DNA of 64,000 nt from JAFDWR01 sp038216655 (GCA_038216655.1 JBBQPZ010000013.1:1-64000), one strand, 5' to 3'. Positions 39,716 to 49,450 are shown, counted from the first letter of the stretch. The notes: generated by a model not told the origin, from the letters alone. Numbers and translations are program-made.

Positions 39716-41731
39716 TCAGAGGCTCCCCTCCGGAAGCATTGCGAGAAACTCCTCTTCGGTCAACACGGCGACGCCAAGCTGCTCCGCCTTGGCGAGCTTG
39801 GTGCCAGCACCCGGGCCTGCGACCACGTAGGTCGTTGCCTTGCTCACGCTTCCCGCTGCCTTGCCACCCATGTTCTCGACCACCGCTTCCGCCGCTTCGC
39901 GCGGAAACCTCTCTAGCTTGCCCGTAAATGCGAACGTTTGGCCAGCAAAAAGATCCGAGGCGGGTCCTTCAGGCTCAACCGGCTGGAGACCCAGCGACAG
40001 AAGTTGGTCGAGCACCATCTGATTCTCGGTCTCTTCCAACCATTCCGCAACCTCGCTGGACGTCCGAGGTCCGAAATCTGACACCTCGATCAACTGGTCG
40101 TAAGTCGCCTCGCGCAGCTTGTCCAGCGAGCGAAAGTGTTTCGCCAAATCTGCCGCGCCTCGGTCGCCAACGAATCGAATCCCAAGCCCAAAAATGAGCT
40201 TGTCGAGCGATCGCGTCTTCGAGGCCTCGATCCCCTTCAACAGGTTGTCGACGCTCTGCTCACCCAATCGGTCCAACCCGGCCAACTCCTCTCTCCGCTC
40301 GTGCAACCGGAAAATCGAAGGGATATCAGACAAGAACCCGAGCTCCAGAAACCGGTCGATCAGCTTTTCGCCAAGCCCCTCGATGTCCATCGCGGAACGA
40401 ATCACAAAATGCCGAATCTTCGCCGCAACTTGGGCCGGGCATTGCTTGTTGGGACACTTGAGCGCGACCTCCCCCTCTTTCCTTACGAGCCGGGTTGCGC
40501 ACTCGGGACACTCCGTCGGCTCTTCCGGAACGGGGGGATCCCCTACCCGTTTCTCAAGAACCGGCCCGACGACCTCGGGGATCACATCTCCCGCGCGCTG
40601 AACGATCACGGTGTCGCCGACCCGGACGTCCTTGCGCCGCAACTCCTGATAGTTGTGGAGCGTCGCGCGGGTGATGGTGACCCCCGAAACTTGCACCGGC
40701 TCGAGGTCAGCTACCGGCGTAATCGTCCCCGTCCTCCCCACCTGGTTGATGACGGAGTTGAGCCGGGTGAAGGTTTGTTCTGCAGGAAACTTGTAAGCGA
40801 TCGCCCAGCGCGGACCGCGGGCAGTCGAGCCCAAATCCTCTTGCAGATCCAACGACTCGACCTTGATGACCGTGCCATCGATGTTGAACGGCAGAGACGG
40901 TCGGAGGTCGTGGACCTCTTGAACCCGCTGGAGCAGCGCTTCGACGCCGCTTAGCACCCTTGTTTCGCCGTGAACGGCGAAACCGAGGTCCTTCAGACGC
41001 GCAAGAATGCCTGACTGGGTGTCCGCGATCCGCCGCCCCTGCCGCAGCTCCACTGCGCCCACGCCGTAACAGAAGAAATTCAATTTCCGCAATGCGGTAA
41101 GACGAGAGTCGAGCTGGCGCAGTCCGCCGGCGGCGGCGTTGCGCGGGTTGGCGAACAACTGCTCGCCCCGCTCTGCCTTGAGTCGGTTCAGCTCGTCGAA
41201 GTTCCGCCGCAGCATCACCACTTCTCCCCGCACCTCGATCAACCCGGGCAACGGCTCACGCAGGCGCATCGGGATGCCGCGCACGGTGCGGGCGTTCGGC
41301 GTGACTTCCTCCCCGGTCGTTCCATCGCCCCGGGTAGTCGCCCGAGTCAGGACGCCGTCCTCGTAGGTAAGTGAGATCGAAGCGCCGTCGAACTTGAGCT
41401 CGACATGGTAGGTCGGATCGCCTTCGCCGAGCCCCTTGCGGACACGATCGTCGAAGGCCCGAAGCTCCTCCTCGGAGAAGGAGTTGTCAAGCGACAGCAT
41501 CGGCACGATGTGGTGATGTGGAAGGAACCCATCGACGGGAAGACCGCCGACGCGTTGGGTCGGGCTGTCAGGAGTGGCAAGCTCGGGATGCGCCTGCTCA
41601 AGGTCCTGAAGCTCGCGAAAGAGCCGGTCGTACTCGCCGTCCCCGATCTCAGGCGAGTCGAGCACGTAATAACGGTAGGCGTGATGCTCGACCAACTGTC
41701 GTAACTCGGCAGCGCGGGCGGCAGGATCCAT
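39716..41731 (-). CDS. ligA: NAD-dependent DNA ligase
   Basis: 671 residues from ATG 41731 (the frame opens at 41812). Seen: the adenylation Lys in VELKFDGASISL, the zinc finger C-P-E-C...C-P-N-K-Q-C-P, helix-hairpin-helix repeats around residue 480-560, and a C-terminal BRCT domain (F-A-F-T-G-K-L-E-R-F-P-R). Full length, essential for replication. It is co-directional with the OGG1-type glycosylase, suggesting a repair unit. Confidence 0.95.
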   Translation of the reverse strand: MDPAARAAELRQLVEHHAYRYYVLDSPEIGDGEYDRLFRELQDLEQAHPELATPDSPTQRVGGLPVDGFLPHHHIVPMLSLDNSFSEEELRAFDDRVRKGLGEGDPTYHVELKFDGASISLTYEDGVLTRATTRGDGTTGEEVTPNARTVRGIPMRLREPLPGLIEVRGEVVMLRRNFDELNRLKAERGEQLFANPRNAAAGGLRQLDSRLTALRKLNFFCYGVGAVELRQGRRIADTQSGILARLKDLGFAVHGETRVLSGVEALLQRVQEVHDLRPSLPFNIDGTVIKVESLDLQEDLGSTARGPRWAIAYKFPAEQTFTRLNSVINQVGRTGTITPVADLEPVQVSGVTITRATLHNYQELRRKDVRVGDTVIVQRAGDVIPEVVGPVLEKRVGDPPVPEEPTECPECATRLVRKEGEVALKCPNKQCPAQVAAKIRHFVIRSAMDIEGLGEKLIDRFLELGFLSDIPSIFRLHERREELAGLDRLGEQSVDNLLKGIEASKTRSLDKLIFGLGIRFVGDRGAADLAKHFRSLDKLREATYDQLIEVSDFGPRTSSEVAEWLEETENQMVLDQLLSLGLQPVEPEGPASDLFAGQTFAFTGKLERFPREAAEAVVENMGGKAAGSVSKATTYVVAGPGAGTKLAKAEQLGVAVLTEEEFLAMLPEGSL

Positions 41732-41830
41732 CGGGACGATGTTACCGCTGGTGGCCCGCCTGTGTCCGGGTCCACATTCCTCCGTCGGCCGGACTAGCCT
41801 GTCAACCTTCACTTGTTTACCCTTCTGTCC

Positions 41831-41886
41831 GTCATCCTGAGCGGAAGAATCGAGCCTAAGCGATGATTCTGAAGTCGAAGGATGAC
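41831..41886. repeat. Short MITE-like hairpin, family B-related
   Basis: Begins GTCATCCTGAGCGGAAGAATC and ends with the inverse GATTCTGAAGTCGAAGGATGAC, 56 bases. Neighbouring sequence GTCAACCTTCACTTG (41802-41816) also occurs before the family B copy at 52101-52115. Confidence 0.65.
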
Positions 41887-41908
41887 GGTCTGGGGCAGGC
41901 TTTGGATG

Positions 41909-41927
41909 CCACTACCACTACCACTGG
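41909..41927. repeat. Tandem micro-repeat, CCACTA unit
   Basis: Three CCACTA units between ligA and the bifunctional nuclease gene, same unit as at 17407 and 3337. Confidence 0.6.
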
Positions 41928-41933
41928 GAAAAG

Positions 41934-42437
41934 CTACTCATCGCCCGACTCTTCCAGAATCCCTTCCGCCACGAAAATCGAAGCCCCAAAACGAACGGCG
42001 GTAGCCAAAGCGTCCGAAGGACGCGCGTCGATCTCGATCTCTTCCTTGGCCGTCTTGAGATATATCTTCGCGTAGTAGATCCCGTTCCAGAGGTCGTCGA
42101 TCACCACTCGATCCACGCTTACGTCCAGGCGCTCCAGGATGTTGCGCATCAGGTCGTGGGTCATTGGCCGGTCGGGGCGTACCCCTTCGAGCGTCGAATT
42201 GATCGCGTGCGCTTCGAATCCCCCGATCCGAATCGGTAGCACCCGCTCTCCATCGGTCAGCCGAACAAACAGCGAAGCCGACGTGGCCGTCTCCTCTTGG
42301 TAAACCCCGTCGATCTGGACTTCGACGAGCTCCCCCATCGAGCCCGGCTGGCGCGGCAACTCGTCGTCGGTCGGAAAGAACGACGGCGGCTGGTTGAGAT
42401 CCTCGGGTCCTGGCGCCTCCTCGAATTCATCGGGCAT
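41934..42437 (-). CDS. Bifunctional nuclease domain protein (BFN, DUF151)
   Basis: 167 residues. Residues about 35-150 form the BFN domain: V-L-P-I-R-I-G-G-F-E-A-H-A-I, M-T-H-D-L-M-R-N-I-L-E-R-L, and I-D-A-R-P-S-D-A-L-A-T-A-V-R. An acidic, disordered N terminus of ~30 residues precedes it. Homologues are proposed RNA/DNA nucleases; in most bacteria the role is unknown. Confidence 0.85.
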   Translation of the reverse strand: MPDEFEEAPGPEDLNQPPSFFPTDDELPRQPGSMGELVEVQIDGVYQEETATSASLFVRLTDGERVLPIRIGGFEAHAINSTLEGVRPDRPMTHDLMRNILERLDVSVDRVVIDDLWNGIYYAKIYLKTAKEEIEIDARPSDALATAVRFGASIFVAEGILEESGDE

Positions 42438-42476
42438 AAAGTGACTTTACCTTTCGCCTCGCCCCATGGGCTGGGG

Positions 42477-43313
42477 TCAGCGATCAAGCATCAGACGCAT
42501 TTCAAACTGGTTCAGTTCTGATCTCGAGAAACCCAACCCCTCGAAGAATGGGGCCATCGACTCAGGGGTCACCTGTGGGATTCCCCATCTCCGGCCCGGA
42601 TACCGCGCCTGGATCGTGTGGAGCAACCGCCGAGCCTTTCCCTGCTGACGTGCCTCCGGTCGGGTGTACAGACCCATCAGCCCGATAGGGCCAACCGCCG
42701 GAGGTGCGGCGAAGACCGCGATGCAGTCACCATCCAGAGTCCAAGCTCGATTCGGCAGGGCGATCGTCGTCGCTTGCTCCGGACTCTGCACCCAAGGCAG
42801 CTGAGCCTTCTCCAATTTCAAAGCGGCGACGTAGCCGCCCAACGAAACCTCGCGTAACTCGCCCGCGGCGATGGGTGGCATCGGCTCGCGGGTGTAGCCA
42901 TAGAGCCGCTGGACCATTGTAAACCCCGCCGACTGATACAGACTCAGGGCAGCAATGTTCTGCTCGAACACCTCAAGCCAAGCCTGCTCAAACGCCTCGG
43001 CCTTCGCCCGAGTAAGAAACTCGGTCAACAGCGCCCGACCCACTCCCGTACGCCGTGCCCCCGGAACGATCCCCATCCCCGCTAAGCGAATCCGCTCGTA
43101 TCGGGGGGCGACCATCGCCAGGCCAACCGGCTCGGACTCGCGAACGGCCACAAGGCTGCGGCTCAGATCGGTCCCATCGCGCCGGATGATCCGGGCCAGG
43201 AGCTCCGGACCCACTGCCACCGGAATCAGATACCCCTCGAAACCCGCCGTGAAGAGTCGGGCAAGCTCCGCAATCGAGAAATCGGTCGCCGGGGAAAACT
43301 GAAGGGACGCCAT
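42477..43313 (-). CDS. Tandem GNAT-domain acetyltransferase
   Basis: 278 residues from ATG 43313. The N-terminal GNAT domain has G-M-G-I-V-P-G-A-R-R-T-G-V-G-R-A-L-L, the acetyl-CoA loop, and Y-Q-S-A-G-F; the C-terminal half has the R-P-E-A-R-Q-Q-G-K-A-R-R-L-L loop. The ABC-F start gene ends six bases upstream, so they are probably one operon. Substrate unknown. Confidence 0.8.
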   Translation of the reverse strand: MASLQFSPATDFSIAELARLFTAGFEGYLIPVAVGPELLARIIRRDGTDLSRSLVAVRESEPVGLAMVAPRYERIRLAGMGIVPGARRTGVGRALLTEFLTRAKAEAFEQAWLEVFEQNIAALSLYQSAGFTMVQRLYGYTREPMPPIAAGELREVSLGGYVAALKLEKAQLPWVQSPEQATTIALPNRAWTLDGDCIAVFAAPPAVGPIGLMGLYTRPEARQQGKARRLLHTIQARYPGRRWGIPQVTPESMAPFFEGLGFSRSELNQFEMRLMLDR

Positions 43314-43318
43314 CGTCG

Positions 43319-45220
43319 CTAGCCTCGCGCCGCGACCAGAACTTCCAACCTCAAGGCCGTCTCTTCCCAAGCCGACATCCGACCGGCGAGAACATCTTGA
43401 AGATGAGCGTGTCGCTGCGTGAGGGCAAATACGTCCGCCGTCGGCGGCAGGTTCCCGAGTTCGTGCTCTAAATCCTTCAACGCCTTTTCATCGGCGGCAA
43501 CCTGGCGCTCAAGCTGCTCGACCAGCTTCTCCAGCCGCGAGATTTCCTTGCTCATCTCCCGCGGGGAAAGCGCCGGCTCCGGTGGCTTCTGGACGACTGC
43601 CCATTTAGTCGGCCTGGCCACGGGCAGCGGCCCCTTGGCCAGCCGCGCCCGATACTCTGTGTACGAGCCGGGGTAGATCACCGGACCCGCCTTCCGCATG
43701 TCGAGGGTGTGGTCCGTCACTTCACCGAGCAGGTGGCGATCGTGACTCACCAGGATCAGCGTTCCTTTGTAGTCCTTCAGAATCTCAACCAACGCTTCCC
43801 GCGAGGCCATATCGAGGTGGTTCGTCGGCTCGTCCAAGATTAGTAAGTTCGGACGAAGGTTAGTCAGACGCGCCAAGGATAGCTTGTTCTTCTCTCCACC
43901 GGACATCGTCTTGATCGGACGGTACGCGTCATCCCCCGAGATCAGGAAGCGCCCAAGCAGATTCCGCGCCGCGGGCGGCTCCATGTCGCACTCCCAGATC
44001 ATGAACTCCATTGGCGACTGCGACGGGTCGAGGTCCTCGCCGTCTTGTCGGAAATAGCCCGCCACCACGCCCGCCCCGAGCTTGGCGCGACCGGCGGTGG
44101 AATCCATCAGGCTGAGCACGATCTTCATCAAGGTCGACTTGCCAGAACCGTTCTCGCCGACCACCCCCCATCGCTCGCCGTAGCGCGCAACCCAGTTCAA
44201 GTCGTTGAACAGCGTCTCGTCACCGAAGGCCATCGCGAGTTTCTCGCACTCGATGACGATTTCGCCGCTGCGCTGGGCCTTCTCGAACCCGCCCTTCATT
44301 CCTTTCTCGGCCTTCGGAGCCTCGACGCGACCCTCGATCATGCGGTTCATGATCTTCTGCCTACCGCGGGCCTGGGCGGTGCGTTGCGAGTTCATGAACC
44401 GCCGGACGAACTCGTCCATCTTGGCGATCTCTCGGTCCTGCAGCTTTGCAACCTCGACCTGGCGCGCGTCTTCCTCGGCCCGCAGACGAAGGAATTGGGT
44501 GAAGTTGCCCGGATACGACTTGACCGTCCCGTCCTTCAATTCCAGAACTCGCTCGACCGTGTTCTCAAGGAATGCGCGATCGTGGCTCACGAGCAACACC
44601 GCGCCGTGATAGCCGCGAATCCAGCCCTCTAGCCATTCTGTGGCCTGAAGGTCAAGATGGTTTGTCGGCTCGTCCAAAATCAGTAGATCTGGCTCTTCAA
44701 GCAGGAGCCGAGCGATCGCGAGGCGCGTTCGCTCGCCGCCTGATAGCTTGGCGGTCGGCTTGTCGAACTCGGTTTCCTCGAATCCCATCCGAATCAAGAC
44801 CGTCCGGATATCGCGCTCTGCGGAGTAGCCCTCCGATTCGAGGAAGTGCTCATGGAGTAAAGCGTACTCTTCGAGGTCCTCGTCGGTCGCCCCATGTTCG
44901 AGCTTGGCCTCCAGCTCCTCAAGGCGCTTGCGCATCGTGAGCTGATCGGCGAGCGCCGTCTGGGCTTCCTCCAGCACCGTCTTCCCTTCGTCAACCTGGG
45001 TCTCCTGGCGAAGATAGCCAACCTTCGCGCCTCGGGCAAGGTGAAAGGACCCCGCGTCGGGGGCGTACTGGCCGGTCAGGATTTTGAGCAGCGTCGTCTT
45101 GCCGGTACCGTTCCGGCCGACCATCGCAACCTTCTCCCGAGCGTCAAGGCGGAAGGTGACGCTCTCCAGGACGATATCGACGCCAAAGTGCTTGGCGACA
45201 TTTGAGAGCGATAGGAGCAC
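43319..45220 (-). CDS. ABC-F family ATPase (Uup/EttA-type)
   Basis: 633 residues with two ABC domains and no membrane segment. Seen: VGRNGTGKTTLLKIL (about residue 35) and VGENGSGKSTLMKIV (about 355), signatures LSGGERTRLAIA and MSGGEKNKLSLA, Walker B L-L-I-L-D-E-P-T-N twice, and a C-terminal coiled coil (I-S-R-L-E-K-L-V-E-Q-L). ABC-F proteins act on ribosomes to resolve stalling or antibiotic block. Exact subfamily is not clear. Confidence 0.92.
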   Translation of the reverse strand: MLLSLSNVAKHFGVDIVLESVTFRLDAREKVAMVGRNGTGKTTLLKILTGQYAPDAGSFHLARGAKVGYLRQETQVDEGKTVLEEAQTALADQLTMRKRLEELEAKLEHGATDEDLEEYALLHEHFLESEGYSAERDIRTVLIRMGFEETEFDKPTAKLSGGERTRLAIARLLLEEPDLLILDEPTNHLDLQATEWLEGWIRGYHGAVLLVSHDRAFLENTVERVLELKDGTVKSYPGNFTQFLRLRAEEDARQVEVAKLQDREIAKMDEFVRRFMNSQRTAQARGRQKIMNRMIEGRVEAPKAEKGMKGGFEKAQRSGEIVIECEKLAMAFGDETLFNDLNWVARYGERWGVVGENGSGKSTLMKIVLSLMDSTAGRAKLGAGVVAGYFRQDGEDLDPSQSPMEFMIWECDMEPPAARNLLGRFLISGDDAYRPIKTMSGGEKNKLSLARLTNLRPNLLILDEPTNHLDMASREALVEILKDYKGTLILVSHDRHLLGEVTDHTLDMRKAGPVIYPGSYTEYRARLAKGPLPVARPTKWAVVQKPPEPALSPREMSKEISRLEKLVEQLERQVAADEKALKDLEHELGNLPPTADVFALTQRHAHLQDVLAGRMSAWEETALRLEVLVAARG

Positions 45221-45341
45221 TTAGGGAGTGTACTTGGCCCGGGTCTTAGGTTCGACATCCTTGCGATGTTCGCCGCAAGGTCCCAGTCCCTCTTGTCACT
45301 TCAGCTACATTAATTACCGGCTCACTGTTGCGATTTATGGA

Positions 45342-46190
45342 ATGACGCAGATACAGTCTCGTGCGACCTCAATGATTCTTGCCGCTATTGTAACGTCCTT
45401 CCTCGGTCTGCGGACCGTTTCCCATGCCTCCATGCACTCATTCGCGGGGATGAGTCGTGAGCAAGTCGTGCGGGAACTTGGGCTCAGGCGCCCCAAAGCC
45501 AAGCTCAGCCCCGAGCAGATGAAGGCGGGCTATCTCGCACTCCTCAAGGGCGACCCAACCGAGAAGACGATCGCCCTCACGTTCGATGACGGCCCTCATG
45601 GTCAGGTCACGGGTCGATTACTTGACGTCCTCAAGCAGTATCACGTCCCCTGCACCTTCTTCGTCGTCGGAAAGATGGCGGCCAAGTATCCGGAGTTGAT
45701 CCGCCGTGAGTCGTGGGACGGACATCTGGTCGAGAACCACACCTTCACCCATCCCTGCCTCGAAGGGCTCACCACGAGCCAGGTGATGGACGAGTATCAG
45801 AAGTGCAACGACATCGTCAAGAAGCTCACCGGCCGAACGCCCAAATACTGTCGCCCGCCAGGCGGCGACTTCAACGACTCCGTGCTCAAAGCGGCGACCG
45901 ATCTGAACCTGATCACGACCCTCTGGACCGACGATCCCGGCGACTACCAGCGCCTACCCGTCCCGACGATCATCCAGAAGGTCCTCACCACCGCCCACCC
46001 GGGCGGAATCATCCTGCTTCACGACGGAATCCCCGAGACGATCGAGGCACTTCCCACGATCATCGACACGCTGCGGTCACGCGGTTACCGATTCGTGTCC
46101 GTCAATGAGCTAGAAATCGAATCGATCCAAGCCAACGCCAGACGTCCAGTTGCCAAAGCCACCAGTTTTGATCCCTGGCGACGGAGATAG
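45342..46190 (+). CDS. Exported polysaccharide deacetylase (NodB/CE4)
   Basis: 282 residues. Start ATG 45342 precedes a signal peptide (A-T-S-M-I-L-A-A-I-V-T-S-F). The CE4 motifs are visible: TFDDGPHG (Asp pair), H-T-F-T-H-P (metal His), R-P-P-G-G-D-F-N and I-L-L-H-D-G. It removes acetyl groups from peptidoglycan or other amino sugars outside the membrane. Divergent from the ABC-F gene. Confidence 0.9.
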   Translation: MTQIQSRATSMILAAIVTSFLGLRTVSHASMHSFAGMSREQVVRELGLRRPKAKLSPEQMKAGYLALLKGDPTEKTIALTFDDGPHGQVTGRLLDVLKQYHVPCTFFVVGKMAAKYPELIRRESWDGHLVENHTFTHPCLEGLTTSQVMDEYQKCNDIVKKLTGRTPKYCRPPGGDFNDSVLKAATDLNLITTLWTDDPGDYQRLPVPTIIQKVLTTAHPGGIILLHDGIPETIEALPTIIDTLRSRGYRFVSVNELEIESIQANARRPVAKATSFDPWRRR

Positions 46191-46231
46191 CGGGCGCGGT
46201 ATTGAGGTATTGATTTGACCAAATACCTTCC

Positions 46232-47437
46232 CTACCGAATCGCCATAACGCTCGCATCGAACACCGCGTCGTAGAGCTTGATCTTGCTTAACGCTTCGTC
46301 GCTCGGCGCGCGATCCATGGCGATCTGGGCGATCGCGGACTTGGCCCCGCCCCCGAGGATGATGTTCTCCATCTCCTGCACATTCACGCCCTCGTCCTTC
46401 AAAACACCAAGCACGTGGGCGAGCACGCCAACCTTGTCGAGGTGACGCACCACAAGCAAGTGGGTCGAGACCTCCGCCTTCTTGATGTTCACCGCGTTCG
46501 GCGCGGTGCCGGTCGCCCGGTACTCCTTCACGATTCGCACTGTCTCGGCGGCGACGGCTTCCTGAGCCTGGTCCGTGCTCGCGCCGATGTGGTGGGTGCA
46601 GTAGGCGCGAGGGTTGTTCTTCAGACTGCCCGAGTACTCGCCCTCCCCGCCGGACGGTTCGTCGTCGAAGACGTCGAGACCAGCCACGATTCCCTTCTCC
46701 GCCATCGCCTTCTCAAGCGCCGCCTGCTCCACCACCTCACCGCGGCTCGTATTGACGAACGTCGCGCCCGCCTTCATCTTGTTGAAGAAGTCCGTCGAAA
46801 GGAGCTTCTTGGTCTCCGGCGTGAGCGACACATGGACGCTGACTACGTCGGCCATTCGCGCGACCTCTTCAAGCGAAGAGGCCCGCCCGATCCCAAGCGC
46901 GGCGGCGACGTCGGGGGTCATCCAGCGCGAGAATGCAACCACATTCATCCCGAATGCCTTTGCGCGGGTGATCATCTCCTGGCCGATGTTCCCCATGCCG
47001 ATCAGGCCCAAGGTGCTGCCGTAAAGGCCCTTCGCCTTGGAGAACTCCTTTTTGTTCCACTTGCCCTGTCGGAACTGGATCACGTTATCGGGAATGTGGC
47101 GGTCGCAGGCGAGAATAAGGCCGAAGGCAAGCTCGGCGACGGCAAGGGCATTCTTGCCCGGGCAGTTGCTGACCATGATGCCGCGCTCGCTCGCGCCAGT
47201 CACATCGATCGTGTTGTAGCCCGCGCCGGCGCGGATGATGAGCCCGAGCTTCGAGTCGTCCATCATCGGCGCGGTGACCTTGGTCGAACGCACGATCAGG
47301 ACGCCCGCGCCCGTCTCGCGGATTCGGTTCCCAAGGGCCTCATCCTTGAGATCGGCCTCATAGATCACCTCGACCCCAAGAGCCATCAACCCGTCCAAAC
47401 CGCTCTTTTCAAACTTATCCGCAACCAAGACCTTCAT
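46232..47437 (-). CDS. serA: D-3-phosphoglycerate dehydrogenase-type 2-hydroxyacid dehydrogenase
   Basis: 401 residues. NAD-binding GMGNIGQEM near residue 150, the active-site Arg in I-V-R-S-T-K, Glu, and His in YCTHHIGAS. A C-terminal ACT domain (H-L-D-K-V-G-V-L-A-H-V-L, about residue 330) fits allosteric SerA, the first step of serine synthesis. Substrate assignment is by family; other 2-hydroxyacids are possible. Confidence 0.87.
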   Translation of the reverse strand: MKVLVADKFEKSGLDGLMALGVEVIYEADLKDEALGNRIRETGAGVLIVRSTKVTAPMMDDSKLGLIIRAGAGYNTIDVTGASERGIMVSNCPGKNALAVAELAFGLILACDRHIPDNVIQFRQGKWNKKEFSKAKGLYGSTLGLIGMGNIGQEMITRAKAFGMNVVAFSRWMTPDVAAALGIGRASSLEEVARMADVVSVHVSLTPETKKLLSTDFFNKMKAGATFVNTSRGEVVEQAALEKAMAEKGIVAGLDVFDDEPSGGEGEYSGSLKNNPRAYCTHHIGASTDQAQEAVAAETVRIVKEYRATGTAPNAVNIKKAEVSTHLLVVRHLDKVGVLAHVLGVLKDEGVNVQEMENIILGGGAKSAIAQIAMDRAPSDEALSKIKLYDAVFDASVMAIR

Positions 47438-47469
47438 GGCAGGGGAGTTTACTCGGGCGCCCGGCGTCG

Positions 47470-47565
47470 GGCGTTAGGCGTTGGGCCGGAGCATTCAAAA
47501 TTGGCGAAGCACGCCGAAAGTGGCAAATTTGTCCTACCGAACGCCTAACGCCTAACGCCAAACGC
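47470..47565. repeat. Inverted micro-repeat upstream of serA, GGCGTTA unit
   Basis: GGCGTTAGGCGTT (47470-47482) pairs with AACGCCTAACGCC (47540-47552), and the right arm continues as TAACGCCAAACGCC. It lies between serA and the tRNA-Leu gene. Confidence 0.7.
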
Positions 47566-47592
47566 CGCCCACAGGGTACATTTCTGGCGCTG

Positions 47593-47678
47593 GCCGGGAT
47601 GGCGGAATGGTAGACGCGGTGGTCTCAAACACCATTTGGGGTGACTCAGTGCGGGTTCGACTCCCGCTCCCGGCACCA
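47593..47678 (+). tRNA. tRNA-Leu (CAA)
   Basis: 86 bases with encoded CCA. Acceptor GCCGGGA pairs with TCCCGGC. The anticodon loop CTCAAAC holds CAA between GTGGT and ACCAT. A long variable arm (TTGGGGTGACTCAGT) and T arm GGTTCGACTCC are as expected for leucine. Confidence 0.95.
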
Positions 47679-47698
47679 GTTCAGTCCTTAGAGTGCAT

Positions 47699-47798
47699 GG
47701 CCCCGGCCGTGCTTTCCATCAGGCGACGCGTCGCCGCCAATGCTGCTTGCTGGGACACCTGCCCGCAACCTCTCGGAATGCAAAGCACGGCCAGGGCC
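47699..47798. repeat. Inverted repeat after tRNA-Leu
   Basis: GGCCCCGGCCGTGCTTT (47699-47715) pairs with AAAGCACGGCCAGGGCC (47782-47798), one mismatch. Fills the gap before the convergent lipoprotein gene; not visibly coding. Confidence 0.65.
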
Positions 47799-47826
47799 TT
47801 GCACTTGTCCAAAACAAGGTCCGGCG

Positions 47827-48444
47827 CTACCCCGAAGGACTTGGGCTCGCGTTCGGACTCGGATTCAAAGGCACCGAACCCGGAAGCTGCTCCTTCCCGC
47901 CGAACGCCTTCAGCGTCCCCTCAGCGTCGTCCATCGCCTGAGCGATCAGCGCGGCCAGCTTGGTGATCTCGTCTTCAAGGTCGGGCGTATCCCCGGTCAA
48001 ACCGGCGACCATCCCCTTGACCTCCTTAAGCTCCGCGATCGTATCGTTCACGTCGTCGATCGTCTTGATCCGTTGGTCGTCGTACTTGGCGAAATCCTTC
48101 TTGACATCCGCGACACCCGGCGCATCCTCGATGTGCTCAGACAACGTCGACCCACAGCTATCGATCCGGTCCACCACGTCCGCCATCGCCTCGGCGATCG
48201 TCCCCTTGGCGTCCTTCTTGATCTGCTTGGCGAGCTTCAGGGCTTCCTGGATCGAGTCCAAGGTCGCGGAGAGCTGGAAATGCCCTGAGCTGAGCTGCTC
48301 ATGCAACGCCTCGTTGGGATCGGCAGGAAGAGACGGCGTCGCAATCGCGCTCGGCCCCGGAGTCGCCGCCTCTGCAACGTCCGCCTTCTTCGACCCGCAT
48401 CCCACCGCGGCAAGTGCGCAAAACGTAATGACCGCGAACCTCAC
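47827..48444 (-). CDS. Lipoprotein with helical (coiled-coil-like) body
   Basis: 205 residues. Signal peptide M-R-F-A-V-I-T-F-C-A-L ends in the lipobox A-A-V-G-C. After a short disordered region, about 45-180 is a helical, Lys/Asp/Glu-rich region with heptad-like spacing (I-Q-E-A-L-K-L-A-K-Q-I-K, V-N-D-T-I-A-E-L-K-E-V), followed by a Pro/Ser tail. No recognised family. Confidence 0.65.
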   Translation of the reverse strand: MRFAVITFCALAAVGCGSKKADVAEAATPGPSAIATPSLPADPNEALHEQLSSGHFQLSATLDSIQEALKLAKQIKKDAKGTIAEAMADVVDRIDSCGSTLSEHIEDAPGVADVKKDFAKYDDQRIKTIDDVNDTIAELKEVKGMVAGLTGDTPDLEDEITKLAALIAQAMDDAEGTLKAFGGKEQLPGSVPLNPSPNASPSPSG

Positions 48445-48486
48445 GTCGTCAGCCTACCCCTCGCCCCCACGGCGTACAATCCTTGC

Positions 48487-49404
48487 ATGTCTCTTCTCAT
48501 CTCCGCGGCTCTGCTAATTCAGACTGCCCAAGGCGGCGCTCCGGCTCACGCCCAGGACCAAACGCCCGATCCCCTTCGCCTCGCGATCAACACCGAGGTC
48601 ACCGTCTCGCCGGTCAGTCTCACCGATTTGCGCCTGCAAACGCCCGCCACTGTCGCGGATATCGCCAAAGCGGCCGACGGCAAGGGCTGGGTATTTCTCG
48701 GAGAAAATCACGCGACCAAACTGCACCAGCAGATGGAAGCCGACGTCATCGAAGCCCTCGTCAAGCGTCACCGCCGCGTAATCGTGGGGCTTGAGATGAT
48801 CACCCGCCCAAAGCAAGATGTCCTTGATCTCTGGTCGGCCGACAAACTGAAGGAAGACGCCTTCCTCACCCAGGTGGATTGGAAGGGACAGTGGGGCTAC
48901 GACTACGGCTTCTATCGCCCGGTCCTCGAGTCGGTGCGCCAGCACCACCTACCGCTCATCGGCCTCAACGTCCCCCGCGATTGGGTCCGCGCCGTTGGCA
49001 AAGGTGGCTACGCCGCCCTCACCCCCGAGTGGAAAGCCCAACTTCCGGCTGATTTGTCGCTCACCAACAACGCCCACAAAGAGGTCTTCGGCGCCCTCAT
49101 GGGCGGCCACCCCATGACCGGCCCGACCGGAGACAACATCTACGCCGCCCAGGTCCTCTGGGACGAGGGGATGGCGGACACCGCGATCAAGTACCTCGCC
49201 GCGCATCCGCATGATTCCAAAACAGTCTTCGTCGTCATCGCCGGCTCCGGCCACTCGATGTACGGCCAAGGGATCAACTACCGAGTTTTCAAACGCACGG
49301 GAGAGAAGGGGATCACGGTTCAGATGGCGCAGTCGGACGGCCCCACTCAAGCCTCGCGAGGCTTGGGGGATTTCTTCTATCTCACGACGCCCGTCGCGAA
49401 GTAG
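48487..49404 (+). CDS. ChaN-like (DUF399) heme-binding-type exported protein
   Basis: 305 residues from ATG 48487. A weak signal peptide (L-L-I-S-A-A-L-L-I-Q-T-A-Q) precedes the DUF399 fold: W-V-F-L-G-E-N-H-A-T-K-L-H-Q-Q near residue 80, G-L-E-M-I-T-R-P, and V-V-I-A-G-S-G-H-S-M-Y-G near residue 255. ChaN of Campylobacter binds heme dimers; most bacterial homologues lack a proven role. Alone in its transcription unit, divergent from the preceding lipoprotein. Confidence 0.82.
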   Translation: MSLLISAALLIQTAQGGAPAHAQDQTPDPLRLAINTEVTVSPVSLTDLRLQTPATVADIAKAADGKGWVFLGENHATKLHQQMEADVIEALVKRHRRVIVGLEMITRPKQDVLDLWSADKLKEDAFLTQVDWKGQWGYDYGFYRPVLESVRQHHLPLIGLNVPRDWVRAVGKGGYAALTPEWKAQLPADLSLTNNAHKEVFGALMGGHPMTGPTGDNIYAAQVLWDEGMADTAIKYLAAHPHDSKTVFVVIAGSGHSMYGQGINYRVFKRTGEKGITVQMAQSDGPTQASRGLGDFFYLTTPVAK

Positions 49405-49450
49405 GAGTTGGAGGGCGAAGATCCGTCCGAGCCAAAGGTCAATTTTAGAG

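Noticed and set aside
46415..47548. Long antisense open frame opposite serA
   Set aside because: It mirrors the codon pattern of serA in GC-rich DNA; no ribosome site or family features.
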